From IMG/VR virus record IMGVR_UViG_3300043411_000887, positions 1 to 27,673 of that record: DNA of 27,673 bases. One strand, written 5' to 3'. This DNA is from a virus. This document shows positions 16,343 to 24,202 of this stretch, piece by piece. The stretch's first letter is position 1. Every line of letters starts with the position of its first letter. Position numbers and translations under genes: made by a program. A model generated the notes under the pieces. That model saw nothing but the letters and a program-made list of their open reading frames with translations, made no database searches and was not told the DNA's origin.

Positions 16343-16413
16343 TTGCGGGCCCGGGAATCGCACCCGGTTCTGCGGCGTATGAGGCCGCCGTGTTGCTGGC
16401 TCACTCGCCCGCG
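16343..16413 (-). tRNA. Initiator-type tRNA-Met(CAU)-like gene, degenerate
   Basis: Read on the minus strand, about 70 bases fold as a cloverleaf. The acceptor arms CGCGGGC and GCCCGCA form six GC pairs with an unpaired C1xA72, the hallmark of bacterial initiator tRNA, followed by A73; CCA is not encoded. The anticodon arm is perfect (GCGGC / GCCGC) with loop CTCATAC, giving anticodon CAU at 16381-16379. The T stem CCGGG / CCCGG is perfect. Departures from a normal tRNA: T loop TGCGATT instead of TTC-type, G8 instead of T8, a D stem of only three pairs (GTG/CAC), a D loop without the GG pair, and a four-base variable loop. It could be a functional odd tRNA, a decaying one, or a tRNA mimic. 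It sits between the decoration and connector genes on their coding strand. Confidence 0.72.
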
Positions 16414-16436
16414 GTGGCCCCTTGCGGGGCAGGGAC

Positions 16437-17234
16437 TCAGACGGTGCGGACGTACTCGAGGGTCGCGCCGGCCAGCGCGGTGATCGCCGAGGCGCCGACC
16501 TCGCTGGCGAACTGGATCGCCGCGGTGCCGTCCGCGGAGGGCTTGAAGAAGCCCTCGACCACCGCGACGTTGCCGGTGGTCAGCGACGAGGCGTTCGCGG
16601 CGGCCGGCTGCTGCAGCGCCGTGTAGTAGCCGAACGTCTCGGTCGAGGCGGTCAGCGGGTACCGGCTGGTGTAGCTGATGTGGGTCATCGCCGGGCCGTT
16701 GATCGTGAAGCGCGCGCCGGTCGTGGTCGCCGCCGCGGTGTACGGGACGACCGCGCGGAAGCGGTACACCTGCCCCGAGGTGACCGCGAACGACAGGCCG
16801 GTGATGTTGGCCAGCGTGTCGGCCGCCGAATTCGCGACGTCGGCCGCGGTGGTCAGCAACACGCCCGCGTTGAGCGTGGTGGTCGGCGTGACAGTCCAGC
16901 CCGCCGAGTTGCGCTCGTAGAACAGGTGGGCGCCGGCGCCGAGGGTCACCTTGTAGACCTCGGCCGTGGTCGAGTCGCCGTCGAACAGCTTGACCGTCAC
17001 GTCGCACGACGCGACGTCGCGGTTGCGGATCGAGATGGTCTCGACCTGCCGCCCGAGGACGGAGTTGGTCGGCCCGGTGCAGATGTTGGTGGTGGTCGCG
17101 GTGCTGATCAGCGTCGGGACGCTGGCCGGCTTCTGGTCGCGGTTCACGCCGAGGTCGACGTATGCGACGACGACATCGATGGTGACCGCCGCCGACGTGG
17201 TGAGCTTCAGGACGTACTTGGGATTGATGAACAT
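16437..17234 (-). CDS. Virion structural (decoration-type) protein, 265 aa
   Basis: ATG at 17234 with AAGGAG nine bases upstream, just after the major capsid stop. The protein is beta-rich and Thr/Ala/Val-rich. Residues about 10-115 (VTIDVVVAYVDLG, VETISIRNRDVASCDVTV, VTLGAGAHLFYERNSAGW) match the N-terminal domain of the 261-residue protein at 14261-15046. Residues about 125-260 form a second domain (LANITGLSFAVTSGQVYRFR, ARFTINGPAM, VEGFFKPSADGTAAIQFASE) of a type often seen in phage capsid or tail surface proteins. Position directly after the capsid gene suggests a head decoration or abundant minor virion protein. Function is inferred. Confidence 0.8.
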   Translation of the reverse strand: MFINPKYVLKLTTSAAVTIDVVVAYVDLGVNRDQKPASVPTLISTATTTNICTGPTNSVLGRQVETISIRNRDVASCDVTVKLFDGDSTTAEVYKVTLGAGAHLFYERNSAGWTVTPTTTLNAGVLLTTAADVANSAADTLANITGLSFAVTSGQVYRFRAVVPYTAAATTTGARFTINGPAMTHISYTSRYPLTASTETFGYYTALQQPAAANASSLTTGNVAVVEGFFKPSADGTAAIQFASEVGASAITALAGATLEYVRTV

Positions 17235-17252
17235 GATGCGTGGCTCCTTGGC

Positions 17253-18551
17253 TCAGGCGGTGGGCAGCTTGGCGACGCCGTTGCGGCCGGGCGCCTCGCA
17301 GCCGAGGTTGCAGAACGCCGCCAGCCACGCCTCGACCTCGGGGGCCGTGGAGCCGCTGGTGTCGAGGCGCATGATCGAACCCTCGATCTCCTCGGTGGCG
17401 AAGAACGGGACGCCGCCGCCGGTGTAGCGGAGGGTCCAGGTGGATGGCTCGAGCATGTACATGCGGTTGCTCGGGCAGTGCCGGGTCCCGATCACCTTCA
17501 TGCGGTACGGGCCGACCTGCGCGCTCATGCCCGAGGCGATCTCGCTGATCTTGAGGATCGAGCCGTCGGCCATCCGCTCCGACGCCGACACGGTGATCGG
17601 CGTGTAGGGGATGCGCGCGGCGAGCCAGATCTGCTGCAGCACGGTCAGCTGGTCGGTGGGCAGGATCCACAGCTCCGGCTTGGCGCCGTACTTGGACATG
17701 TCGCCGGCCAGCTTCAGCGCGATGTCGTTCAGGTCACCGCTGACCGCGGTGCCGTCGACATAGATGCCGCCGAGGCGGTTCGGGTCCTGCGAGCGGGTCA
17801 GGCCGTTGAACGACGCCGCCAGCTTGGCGGTACGGCTGTCGACGGGGAGCCAGTCCTCGAGCCCGTTGGGGCACGCGTCGTAGTCGCCGTCCTGGAAGAT
17901 GTAGTCGAGGACCGCGATCCCGGCCTCGGTGTTCATGTTCGCGCCGGCCGTGGTGACGGTGCCGGCCTGCTCGTCGACGGACAGCACGGTCAGGATGCCC
18001 GACAGCGTGCCGCCGGCGCGGACCGAGCCGCCGCCGTCCGCGGTGCTGAAGTTGATCTTGTCGCCGGGCTGGAAGTTGAACGCGTCGGCCTTGTCGGTCA
18101 GGATGATCGTGGTGCCGCTGACGGTGGTCGTCGACGCGACCTGCCCGATCTTGCCCGACTTGCCGCGGTACAGCCGGCGCTCGATCTTCGAGCCCAGCTC
18201 CTTCATGCCCTCGTCGAACTCCTTGGTGATCTGGTAGATCGACTCGCTGGACTTCTTCGCGGCGGTGAAGAGGTTGAGGTTGATCGCGACCCGCTGGTAC
18301 AGGTCGGCGCGCGAGATGTTCATCTTGAACATCTTCGAGGCGGTGTTGTTCGTCTTGGCCTTCGAGTAGGTCGCGCTGGACCCGCCCGGCGCGCGGGTGC
18401 GCACGGCCTGGACGAAGTAGTCGCCACCGCTCTGCTCCTTGCCGACGGTGGCGAGCAGAACGTTGTCGACGTAGGCGAGAGACTTGCGGTGATCCTCGCT
18501 GTAGATCTCCTTCAGCGAGGCATCGACGTCAGCGAATGCGGTTGCGGTCAT
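17253..18551 (-). CDS. Major capsid protein, 432 aa
   Basis: ATG at 18551, preceded by GGAGG and GAGGAG elements and a hairpin that ends at the start codon. The order portal, scaffold, this gene, decoration, connector marks it as the major capsid protein, and its sequence agrees: an N-terminal helix (SLKEIYSEDHRKSLAYVDN), a helical E-loop-like and spine region (ADLYQRVAINLNLFTAAKKS, SIYQITKEFDEGMKELGSKI), an inserted beta domain at about 140-215 (TIILTDKADAF, SGILTVLSVDEQAGTVT), and a late region LKLAGDMSKYGAKPELWILP. The length and layout suit an HK97-fold capsid protein. No N-terminal protease domain is fused. Expected to be the most abundant virion protein. Confidence 0.88.
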   Translation of the reverse strand: MTATAFADVDASLKEIYSEDHRKSLAYVDNVLLATVGKEQSGGDYFVQAVRTRAPGGSSATYSKAKTNNTASKMFKMNISRADLYQRVAINLNLFTAAKKSSESIYQITKEFDEGMKELGSKIERRLYRGKSGKIGQVASTTTVSGTTIILTDKADAFNFQPGDKINFSTADGGGSVRAGGTLSGILTVLSVDEQAGTVTTAGANMNTEAGIAVLDYIFQDGDYDACPNGLEDWLPVDSRTAKLAASFNGLTRSQDPNRLGGIYVDGTAVSGDLNDIALKLAGDMSKYGAKPELWILPTDQLTVLQQIWLAARIPYTPITVSASERMADGSILKISEIASGMSAQVGPYRMKVIGTRHCPSNRMYMLEPSTWTLRYTGGGVPFFATEEIEGSIMRLDTSGSTAPEVEAWLAAFCNLGCEAPGRNGVAKLPTA

Positions 18552-18571
18552 GGTGAGCGTTGCTCCTCACC
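18552..18571 (-). promoter_or_regulatory. Hairpin abutting the major capsid start codon
   Basis: On the minus strand GGTGAG and CTCACC form a perfect six-pair stem with an eight-base loop (GAGCAACG), ending immediately before the capsid ATG at 18551. The GAGGAG ribosome-binding element lies partly in the stem and partly in the loop, and a second element GGGGAGG runs into its 5' side. The structure could modulate capsid translation relative to scaffold. It is seen directly; its effect is inference. Confidence 0.45.
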
Positions 18572-18604
18572 TCCCCGCATCCGGTCCTGCGCCGCCGACG
18601 TGTG

Positions 18605-19807
18605 TCAGCCCTGCTGTCGCTTGGCGATCGCCGCAGCGATCCTCGCTGCGCGGTTCGCCGGGTCGTGCGGGTCAACGATGACCCGCGGCGATCCGTCCGA
18701 CGGGGCCTTGGCGCTCGGCGGGGCGGCGGCCTGGCGGGCGCTCAGTGTCGGGGGCGGTGCGCTGGCGGCCTTGGCCGGTGCCTTCGACGGGGTCTGCTTG
18801 AGCTGCCCGGGCTGCCCCGCTGGAGCGGAGGCTTTGGTCGGCGTGGTCGCCGGTGCCTGGGAGGTGTCAACGGGCCGGATCTTGGCGATCCTGTCGGCCC
18901 TGTGTTTGAAGTACGAATTGGCGAGTCGGAGTGCCTCGCGAGCGTTCGCGGCGTCGTCGTCGAGGTCTTTTACCCGCCCCTCTCGCCGCGCTGTGACCCA
19001 GAGGTCCAGTGCCACCGCAGCGGGGTCCAGCCCGTCAACGGTGGCAAGCGTTAGGTACGGGTGGTCGGCCTTGGTGGCGTCGATCACCGAGGAGACGAGT
19101 CGGACAGCGGCGGTCCGCTGCTCGGTGGCTCGCTGCGTCTCCTTGGAAGCTGCCTGGAGTTGCTGTCCGAGTCGCCAGCGGCGATCGGTGTGTTCCTGGC
19201 TGCGCTGAAGCTTCCTGTCGTCCGCCAGAGTATCAGCACCGATCGCGTCGATCAGCAACTCTTGGCGCAAGAAAGCCAGTTCGTCCGCGACTTCCTTGGC
19301 GTCCGGCTTCACGCCGAGGCGAGCCGCGATGAACCCGCGCACCGCGTCAAGCGGCTTGTCGACGTAGCCCAAGCGGTCGTCGTCCGTGACGGTGCCCGTG
19401 GCCTCGAGCTGCCGGCGCAAGAGCACCGCCTCGGCGCGAGCCGCCTCGAGCTCGGCGGCATGCACCGCCGCGGCGGCCGGGTCCGGCTTGGCCTCGTCGG
19501 TGGACTTGTCCTCGGGCGGCGCGTCGGGCTTGGCCTCGCCATCGGCCGGCGGATCCTCGGGCACTGCCTCGTCGGGCGGCGGCTCGTCCGGCTTCGACTC
19601 GGCGGGCTTCGCGTCGCCCTCCTTGCCGCGCGCCAGGATCGACGCGAGCCGGTCGCCGGTGGCGATGCGTGGCGCGGTGGCAGCGGTGCGCGCCTCGGCG
19701 TCGCTGCCCATGACGACTTCGACGATCGGCGCGCTGAAGGACGACGCAACGGCGGCATCGGTGCCGACGATCGCGCCTGGGACGGACGTTGCTCCTAGGT
19801 CACTCAC
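18605..19807 (-). CDS. Scaffold protein candidate, 400 aa
   Basis: GTG at 19807, six bases after the portal stop, with no strong ribosome-binding site. The protein is highly charged and helical. Residues about 65-110 are a Lys/Asp/Glu/Pro-rich disordered stretch, residues about 110-150 (AVHAAELEAARAEAVLLRRQ) and 195-255 have coiled-coil character, residues 320-375 are Pro/Ala/Lys-rich, and the C-terminus is a short basic amphipathic helix (ANRAARIAAAIAKRQQ). That layout, with a basic C-terminal helix that can dock to the capsid shell, fits a scaffold protein, and the place between portal and capsid genes agrees. An internal start at ATG about 33 codons in is possible but not favoured. Confidence 0.8.
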   Translation of the reverse strand: MSDLGATSVPGAIVGTDAAVASSFSAPIVEVVMGSDAEARTAATAPRIATGDRLASILARGKEGDAKPAESKPDEPPPDEAVPEDPPADGEAKPDAPPEDKSTDEAKPDPAAAAVHAAELEAARAEAVLLRRQLEATGTVTDDDRLGYVDKPLDAVRGFIAARLGVKPDAKEVADELAFLRQELLIDAIGADTLADDRKLQRSQEHTDRRWRLGQQLQAASKETQRATEQRTAAVRLVSSVIDATKADHPYLTLATVDGLDPAAVALDLWVTARREGRVKDLDDDAANAREALRLANSYFKHRADRIAKIRPVDTSQAPATTPTKASAPAGQPGQLKQTPSKAPAKAASAPPPTLSARQAAAPPSAKAPSDGSPRVIVDPHDPANRAARIAAAIAKRQQG

Positions 19808-19813
19808 GGTGGC

Positions 19814-21886
19814 TCACATTCCCGGCGGCATGCCGGCCGCCATCGGGTCGAGGCCGGGCGGCGCGCCCATCGGCGGCCCCGGCGGTTGCGGTGGCGCGGT
19901 CGGATCGACCGGCGGCGGCGCGGACTTGCCGCGATCGCGGATTAGCAGCGCCGCGTCGCCCAGGTCGCGGTAGCGCGCTTGGACTTCCTCGGGCGCGCGC
20001 TCGGCCTGCGCCCGGTTGTAGTACGCCTTGCAGTAGACGAGCAGCGCGTCGAGGTCGTGCCACTCCTCGGGGGTCGGCAGGTCCTGCGACGGGTCGCCGG
20101 CGATCTCGACCATGCGCTCGACGTTCTTCAGCGCCGCGAGCTGCACCCGGTTGGCGTGGGCCACGTCGGGCTCGTCGTAGAGCAGCGCCGCGGACGACGA
20201 CGGCATGACGCCCTTCCCGATCATCTCGGAGATCCACGCCAGCTTACCGGCGCGCGTCGATGGGATCGAACTGGTCGGCTCGATCTGCAGCCGGTACTGC
20301 TCCTCTTCCATCGCGACCGAGTCCCAATCGAAGCGGTGCATCCCGGTCTTGTCGAGCCACGCCGACGGCAGCGTGCGCTTGCGTGGTTTGGCAGTCGGCT
20401 CGGCCTTGTCGCTCATCTCGTCGTCCTCCGACTCGCCCGGCTCCTCTTCGCCCTCGGCCGCCTTCATGCGCATGGCGCACCGGCGGGCCGCGTCGATCAG
20501 GCACTGCGCGACGTCGACGACGAACTGCGAGCAGCCGCCCTCGAACACCGAGTGACGATCGGACAGCAGGTCTTCTTGCGTGTCGAGCGCGACACCCGAC
20601 GCACCGGCGCCGAGCGGGCTGCGGCCCTGCGAGAACCACTGCGCCGCGCCGGTGAGCTCGTGGGCCTTGCCGATGAACCGCTCGAGCAGGTCGAGCGTTG
20701 CCGGCGAGATCGGCGGCGGGTGGTAGAACTCGGTCCGGCCCTGCGCGCCCGCCGGCATCTCGAGGTGGAACGGTCGGTATCCGACGAGCTGCCCCGGCTG
20801 GATGCCCGGCGGCGTGATCCACACGCCCTTGCCGGTGACCGCGACGTTCATCCCGATGTCGTCGACCATCTGGTTGATGATCGCCTGCAGCGAGCGCAGC
20901 AGCTCGACGTCGCCGCGGCCCCAGAAGCCATCCTGCGGCGCGTACCGAGTGAGCCGCGCGAAGGGGAAGCGCGGCGTCGTCCAGTCCTCGTAGCACAGCG
21001 TCGCGCCCTCGATGCACGCGGCGCGGCGGCCGGTGCACGCGTCGTCCGCGTCGTCGCAGTCGTCGTCAGGCAGGTGCCACGCCTCGACGAAGTCCACCGT
21101 GTCGCGGGTGCCGAGCGCGCTCTCGGTCGCAAGCCAGTCCGCGGTCGACACCTCGGGCTCGATCGACATCGGCGCGCGGCGGATTGCGTCGGCGTGGTGC
21201 GGGAACCGGGCGATCAGGCTGTCGCGACTCACGGCGCGCACGCGATACATCGTCCGCACTGCCCCAGCGCCCTGCCGCGCCTCGTACGGGTCGACGAGCA
21301 GCTCGCGACGATGAACGCGCTCGATCAGGATGTCGTCGTCCGTCTCGTCGACGTAGACCACGCCGTCACCGCGCACCGAGGCATCGCGGATGATCGCGGG
21401 GTACAGCTTGTCGAAGCTGGCCTCGCGCAGCTTGCCGTGGAGCCACCGCTTGCAATCCTGCGCGCGCTGCTTCAGCGACCACTCGGCGTCATCGACGACG
21501 AACATCGGCATGGCCTTACGCTTGGCCATGCGGGCGACGAACGTGTCGACGATCGAGGTGGTCACGAACAGGCGCGTCGAGTCGAAGCCGGACAGATCGA
21601 GCTGGCGCAGGCCGGCCGCGCGGACCGAGCCGCCGCGGCGGGTCAGGCGGCGCGACTCGTAGATCGCGTCGTGCTCGCGGTCGGCGCGGGTCAGCTTCTT
21701 CCACGCGGTGCGCAGCCGCCCGGACCACTCGATCACCTTGCCGTGCACCGGGGTGGGCTTGCACGGGTCGTCGCCGACCGGCGCGTCCCAGAACTTCGCG
21801 TCGGTGGCGTCGCCGGTGCGCACGGTCGCGCCTTGGCGCTTGGCGCTGCCGATGTCCATCTCGGGCGGGTCGGTCATCTCGGCCAT
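19814..21886 (-). CDS. Portal protein, 690 aa
   Basis: ATG at 21886. The size and segment order fit the long portals of short-tailed phages. Residues 105-135 carry the entry helix (IVDTFVARMAKRKAMPMFVV), 165-230 the beta-rich region (RGDGVVYVDETDDDILIERV, RRELLVDPYEARQG, TMYRVRAVSRDSLIARFP), and 320-500 the stem and long helices (FWGRGDVELLRSLQAIINQM, VTGKGVWITPPGIQPGQLV, SVFEGGCSQFVVDVAQ). An acidic stretch near residue 470-490 (EGEEEPGESEDDE) and a Pro/Gly/Met-rich tail (PPGPPMGAPPG) end the protein. It forms the DNA channel and the docking site for terminase. Placement after terminase and before scaffold is canonical. Confidence 0.9.
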   Translation of the reverse strand: MAEMTDPPEMDIGSAKRQGATVRTGDATDAKFWDAPVGDDPCKPTPVHGKVIEWSGRLRTAWKKLTRADREHDAIYESRRLTRRGGSVRAAGLRQLDLSGFDSTRLFVTTSIVDTFVARMAKRKAMPMFVVDDAEWSLKQRAQDCKRWLHGKLREASFDKLYPAIIRDASVRGDGVVYVDETDDDILIERVHRRELLVDPYEARQGAGAVRTMYRVRAVSRDSLIARFPHHADAIRRAPMSIEPEVSTADWLATESALGTRDTVDFVEAWHLPDDDCDDADDACTGRRAACIEGATLCYEDWTTPRFPFARLTRYAPQDGFWGRGDVELLRSLQAIINQMVDDIGMNVAVTGKGVWITPPGIQPGQLVGYRPFHLEMPAGAQGRTEFYHPPPISPATLDLLERFIGKAHELTGAAQWFSQGRSPLGAGASGVALDTQEDLLSDRHSVFEGGCSQFVVDVAQCLIDAARRCAMRMKAAEGEEEPGESEDDEMSDKAEPTAKPRKRTLPSAWLDKTGMHRFDWDSVAMEEEQYRLQIEPTSSIPSTRAGKLAWISEMIGKGVMPSSSAALLYDEPDVAHANRVQLAALKNVERMVEIAGDPSQDLPTPEEWHDLDALLVYCKAYYNRAQAERAPEEVQARYRDLGDAALLIRDRGKSAPPPVDPTAPPQPPGPPMGAPPGLDPMAAGMPPGM

Positions 21887-21889
21887 GGG

Positions 21890-22129
21890 TCAGTCCTCGT
21901 AGCTGGGGTCGGAGGGCGTCGGCGCGCGGCGCCGCGGGAAGTCGTCGCAGACGCCGATCACCTGCACCGGGCCGACCTGGATCGACTGCGCCCGGTAGCC
22001 GTGGGCGCGCATCCACGCGAGCAGTTCCTGCGCGCCGGCGACGGCGGCGGCGGTGGCCTCGTCGCCGATCGGGCGCGGCTCGTAGGCCGACGGGTCGGGC
22101 TCGCTGACGAACTTGGGCGGGGCGCTCAT
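21890..22129 (-). CDS. Unknown small protein, 79 aa (MSAP-type N-terminus)
   Basis: ATG at 22129 overlaps the stop of the kinase-like gene as ATGA (22126-22129), and the portal starts four bases after its stop. It begins MSAPPKFVSEPDPSAYEPRP, then a helix AAAVAGAQELLAWMRAHGYR and two strands (SIQVGPVQVIGVCDDF), ending Pro/Arg-rich. The start region shares 19 identical bases and the MSAPxKF peptide with the gene at 26821-27165, and both proteins continue with a similar 'RA.G.R....VQV' segment, so they may be distant paralogues. No known domain recognised. The tight coupling suggests a role in packaging or head assembly, which is speculation. Confidence 0.75.
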   Translation of the reverse strand: MSAPPKFVSEPDPSAYEPRPIGDEATAAAVAGAQELLAWMRAHGYRAQSIQVGPVQVIGVCDDFPRRRAPTPSDPSYED

Positions 22130-22135
22130 GGCTTC
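22117..22135. repeat. 19-bp repeat spanning a start codon, copy 1
   Basis: The bases around the ATG at 22129 (six before, ten after) are identical to those around the ATG at 27165, and after two mismatches six more bases agree. The two copies lie about 5 kb apart in the same orientation. Confidence 0.8.
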
Positions 22136-22524
22136 TCGATCTCCACGCCGAGGCCCCGTAGGCGCGGCAGCAACTCGGCCAGCACGGTGTCGAGGCCGAG
22201 CGACATGCGCCGCTGGCCCTCGGATTGGTCTTTGCGCGGCGTCCCGAGGATGATCAGCCGGTCGATCGGCTTCACGTCGGGCCGCGCCTCGAGCATCTTG
22301 CGTAGCGCGCGCGGCACCTGGACGCCCTCGGCGACCCACGGCCCGGGGGTGCGCATCGCGTGGGCCAGCGCCTGCGAGGACTGCGACCATCCGAGCTCGA
22401 TGAAGTCGTCGCCGTGGATCAGTACCGCGTCGGGGTCAATGCCGCGATCCTTGCGATCGGCGACCATGTCCACCGCCAGCGTGGTCTTCCCGGTCTGCGG
22501 GCCGCCGGTGATCGCGATGCGCAT
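22126..22524 (-). CDS. Small P-loop kinase-like NTPase, 132 aa
   Basis: The frame can start at GTG 22527 or ATG 22524; ATG has GGAGGT five bases upstream and is preferred. A Walker A motif GGPQTGKT occupies residues 7-14 directly after a first beta strand (MRIAIT), as in nucleotide and polynucleotide kinases. Segments VLIHGDDFIEL, PGPWVAEGVQVPRALRKML and IDRLIILGTPRKDQSEGQR follow the order of a P-loop kinase: substrate-binding Asp pair, a hydrophobic strand with GVQV, and a final strand with a basic region that may act as the lid. Substrate is unknown. At 132 residues it is short for the class. Location between large terminase and portal is unusual for a metabolic kinase and suggests a role in DNA-end handling or packaging. 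Confidence 0.75.
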   Translation of the reverse strand: MRIAITGGPQTGKTTLAVDMVADRKDRGIDPDAVLIHGDDFIELGWSQSSQALAHAMRTPGPWVAEGVQVPRALRKMLEARPDVKPIDRLIILGTPRKDQSEGQRRMSLGLDTVLAELLPRLRGLGVEIEKP

Positions 22525-24200
22525 CACTCACCTCCGTACAGGTCGTCGCCCAGCGACGCTCGTTTCGTGCTCGCGTCGAGCCACCGCGCCACCTGCGCGC
22601 GCTCGGCCGCTTGCGGATCGGTCGGGGCCGTCGCGTGCTGCGTCTGCCGGCCGAGGATGTCGCGCAGCCCGTACAACCCCGCGTCGCTACAGTGGTTGCC
22701 GTGCTTGACGCCGTCGACGGTGCGCTCCTTCCACTCGACGCGCTTTCCGCTCGGCAACAGGCGCCACTGCAGCTCGCGCTGCTCGGTGAGGAGCGCCGAC
22801 CCGCGGCGGTAGTGGATGCGGCCCGAGTAGATCTCGCCGTTGAACAGCTCGATCGCCGTCTCCTTGAGGCCGGACTTGTCGGCGGGCTCGATCGGCAGCT
22901 TGATCACCTCTTCCCACTGCGCGATCGACGCGCTCGCCATCGCCCCGCCCGCGTCGCCGCGGATCGACACCAGCGCCTCCTTGCACTGCGTCCAGATCGC
23001 GTGCATGTGGTCGCGCATCTCGTCGGGCGTCAGCTCGGTGCGCTTCCACGCGCCCATCTCGTAGACGTCGTCGATCTGCGGCGACCATGCCCACAGCACC
23101 CACGCGAACGGGTCGGGGCGGTAGCCGAAGTCGGCGCCCATCGTGAAGTACCAGCGGATCGGCTCCTGGACGCCGCGCTCGTCGAGGAAGAACGGCGGCA
23201 GGTCGGCGACGGCCGCGCGGTGGTCGTAGGCGCCGGTCTTGGCGTCGACGCGGACTGCGCCGAACTCGGGCGGCGGCTTGGCGTGGACCGCGTAGACGTA
23301 GAGCGCGTCGCCGGTCGTCCACTTGCCGAGCCATTCGCGGATGAACTGCGGCGGCGGCGCGTCGAGGCTCCACCCCTTGCTGCGGAGCGTGGCGCCGGCG
23401 GTCGCCTCCCACCGCTCGTCGGCCGTCGCGCCGAAGTACGGGTTGTCGATGACAGCCCACTCGTGGACGTCCCAGCCCGCCTTGCGCGGCCCCTGCTCGG
23501 GCTCCTTGGTGATCTCGAAGAACAGCCCGGACAGTTGCCGCGAGGGGGTGCCGGTCAGCCACAGCTCGCCGGGGTCGACGCCCGCCGGCTTGGCCAACAT
23601 CGCCTCGGCCACGTTGTCGACGAAGTAGTCGAGTGCCGGGAACTGCTGGGCCTCGTCGACGATGACCAGATCTTTCTCGCCGCCGCGCAGCTTGTCGGCG
23701 TCCTCGGCACGGTCGGCGGCGAAAATGGCGAGCTGTGACCCGTTGCGGAACTCGATCGTCAGGTCGGATTCGTTGACGAGGCAGTCCGCGTCGGGCTTCG
23801 TCTCGAACTCGCGCCGCGTGCGCGCCACCTTGAGCCCCGACCGCTCGACGAGATCGCGCCAGCCGTCGCCGACGTCGCTGCGCCAGGCGATGCGCTCGGC
23901 CTCGGCGCGGGTCGCGTGGCAGTAGACGACGCGGTACCGGCCGCGCGTCAGGCAGCGGGCCAGCGACTCGCGGAGGATGCCGCGCGACTTGCCGGCGCGG
24001 CGGGTGCACTTCGCGGCGCGGCGCTTGGACCGCGCCTCGCAGAACGCGCCCTGCTTCGGGTGGTAGACGCGCAGCCCGGTCGCGACCGCAGCAAGGCGGG
24101 CCGCCTGGTCGGCGCTGGCACCGGCGGCGCGCGCCTGCCGCTGCGACTGCTCGGAGAGGAGCGCCGCGAGCGACAGCAGGACGGCGGCGGCGCGAGCCAT
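22524..24200 (-). CDS. Terminase large subunit, 558 aa
   Basis: ATG at 24200, two bases after the upstream TAG; the frame is open further upstream, but that part is arginine/alanine-rich shadow. Two domains are clear. ATPase: Walker A CTRRAGKSRG (residues 65-74, Lys71), Walker B DLVIVDEAQ (177-185, Asp182-Glu183), and a coupling motif LWLTGTPS (213-220). Nuclease of RNase H fold: acidic residues Asp357 (GADFGY), Asp416 (GDAGG) and Asp506 (CSDAGLYG). The protein drives DNA into the procapsid through the portal and cuts the concatemer. The first 17 residues are unusually hydrophobic for a cytoplasmic terminase, so a later start is possible. The stop overlaps the kinase-like gene. Confidence 0.92.
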   Translation of the reverse strand: MARAAAVLLSLAALLSEQSQRQARAAGASADQAARLAAVATGLRVYHPKQGAFCEARSKRRAAKCTRRAGKSRGILRESLARCLTRGRYRVVYCHATRAEAERIAWRSDVGDGWRDLVERSGLKVARTRREFETKPDADCLVNESDLTIEFRNGSQLAIFAADRAEDADKLRGGEKDLVIVDEAQQFPALDYFVDNVAEAMLAKPAGVDPGELWLTGTPSRQLSGLFFEITKEPEQGPRKAGWDVHEWAVIDNPYFGATADERWEATAGATLRSKGWSLDAPPPQFIREWLGKWTTGDALYVYAVHAKPPPEFGAVRVDAKTGAYDHRAAVADLPPFFLDERGVQEPIRWYFTMGADFGYRPDPFAWVLWAWSPQIDDVYEMGAWKRTELTPDEMRDHMHAIWTQCKEALVSIRGDAGGAMASASIAQWEEVIKLPIEPADKSGLKETAIELFNGEIYSGRIHYRRGSALLTEQRELQWRLLPSGKRVEWKERTVDGVKHGNHCSDAGLYGLRDILGRQTQHATAPTDPQAAERAQVARWLDASTKRASLGDDLYGGE

Positions 24201-24202
24201 CG

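Noticed and set aside
15043-17670. 875-codon minus-strand frame running through several genes
   Set aside because: Only the last 214 codons, after GTG at 15687, resemble a phage protein; the rest is an out-of-frame shadow of the connector and decoration genes.
16422-19208. 928-codon plus-strand open frame across capsid, decoration and scaffold genes
   Set aside because: Arg/Gly/Asp-rich composition, antisense to three well-supported genes and crossing their borders; a shadow.
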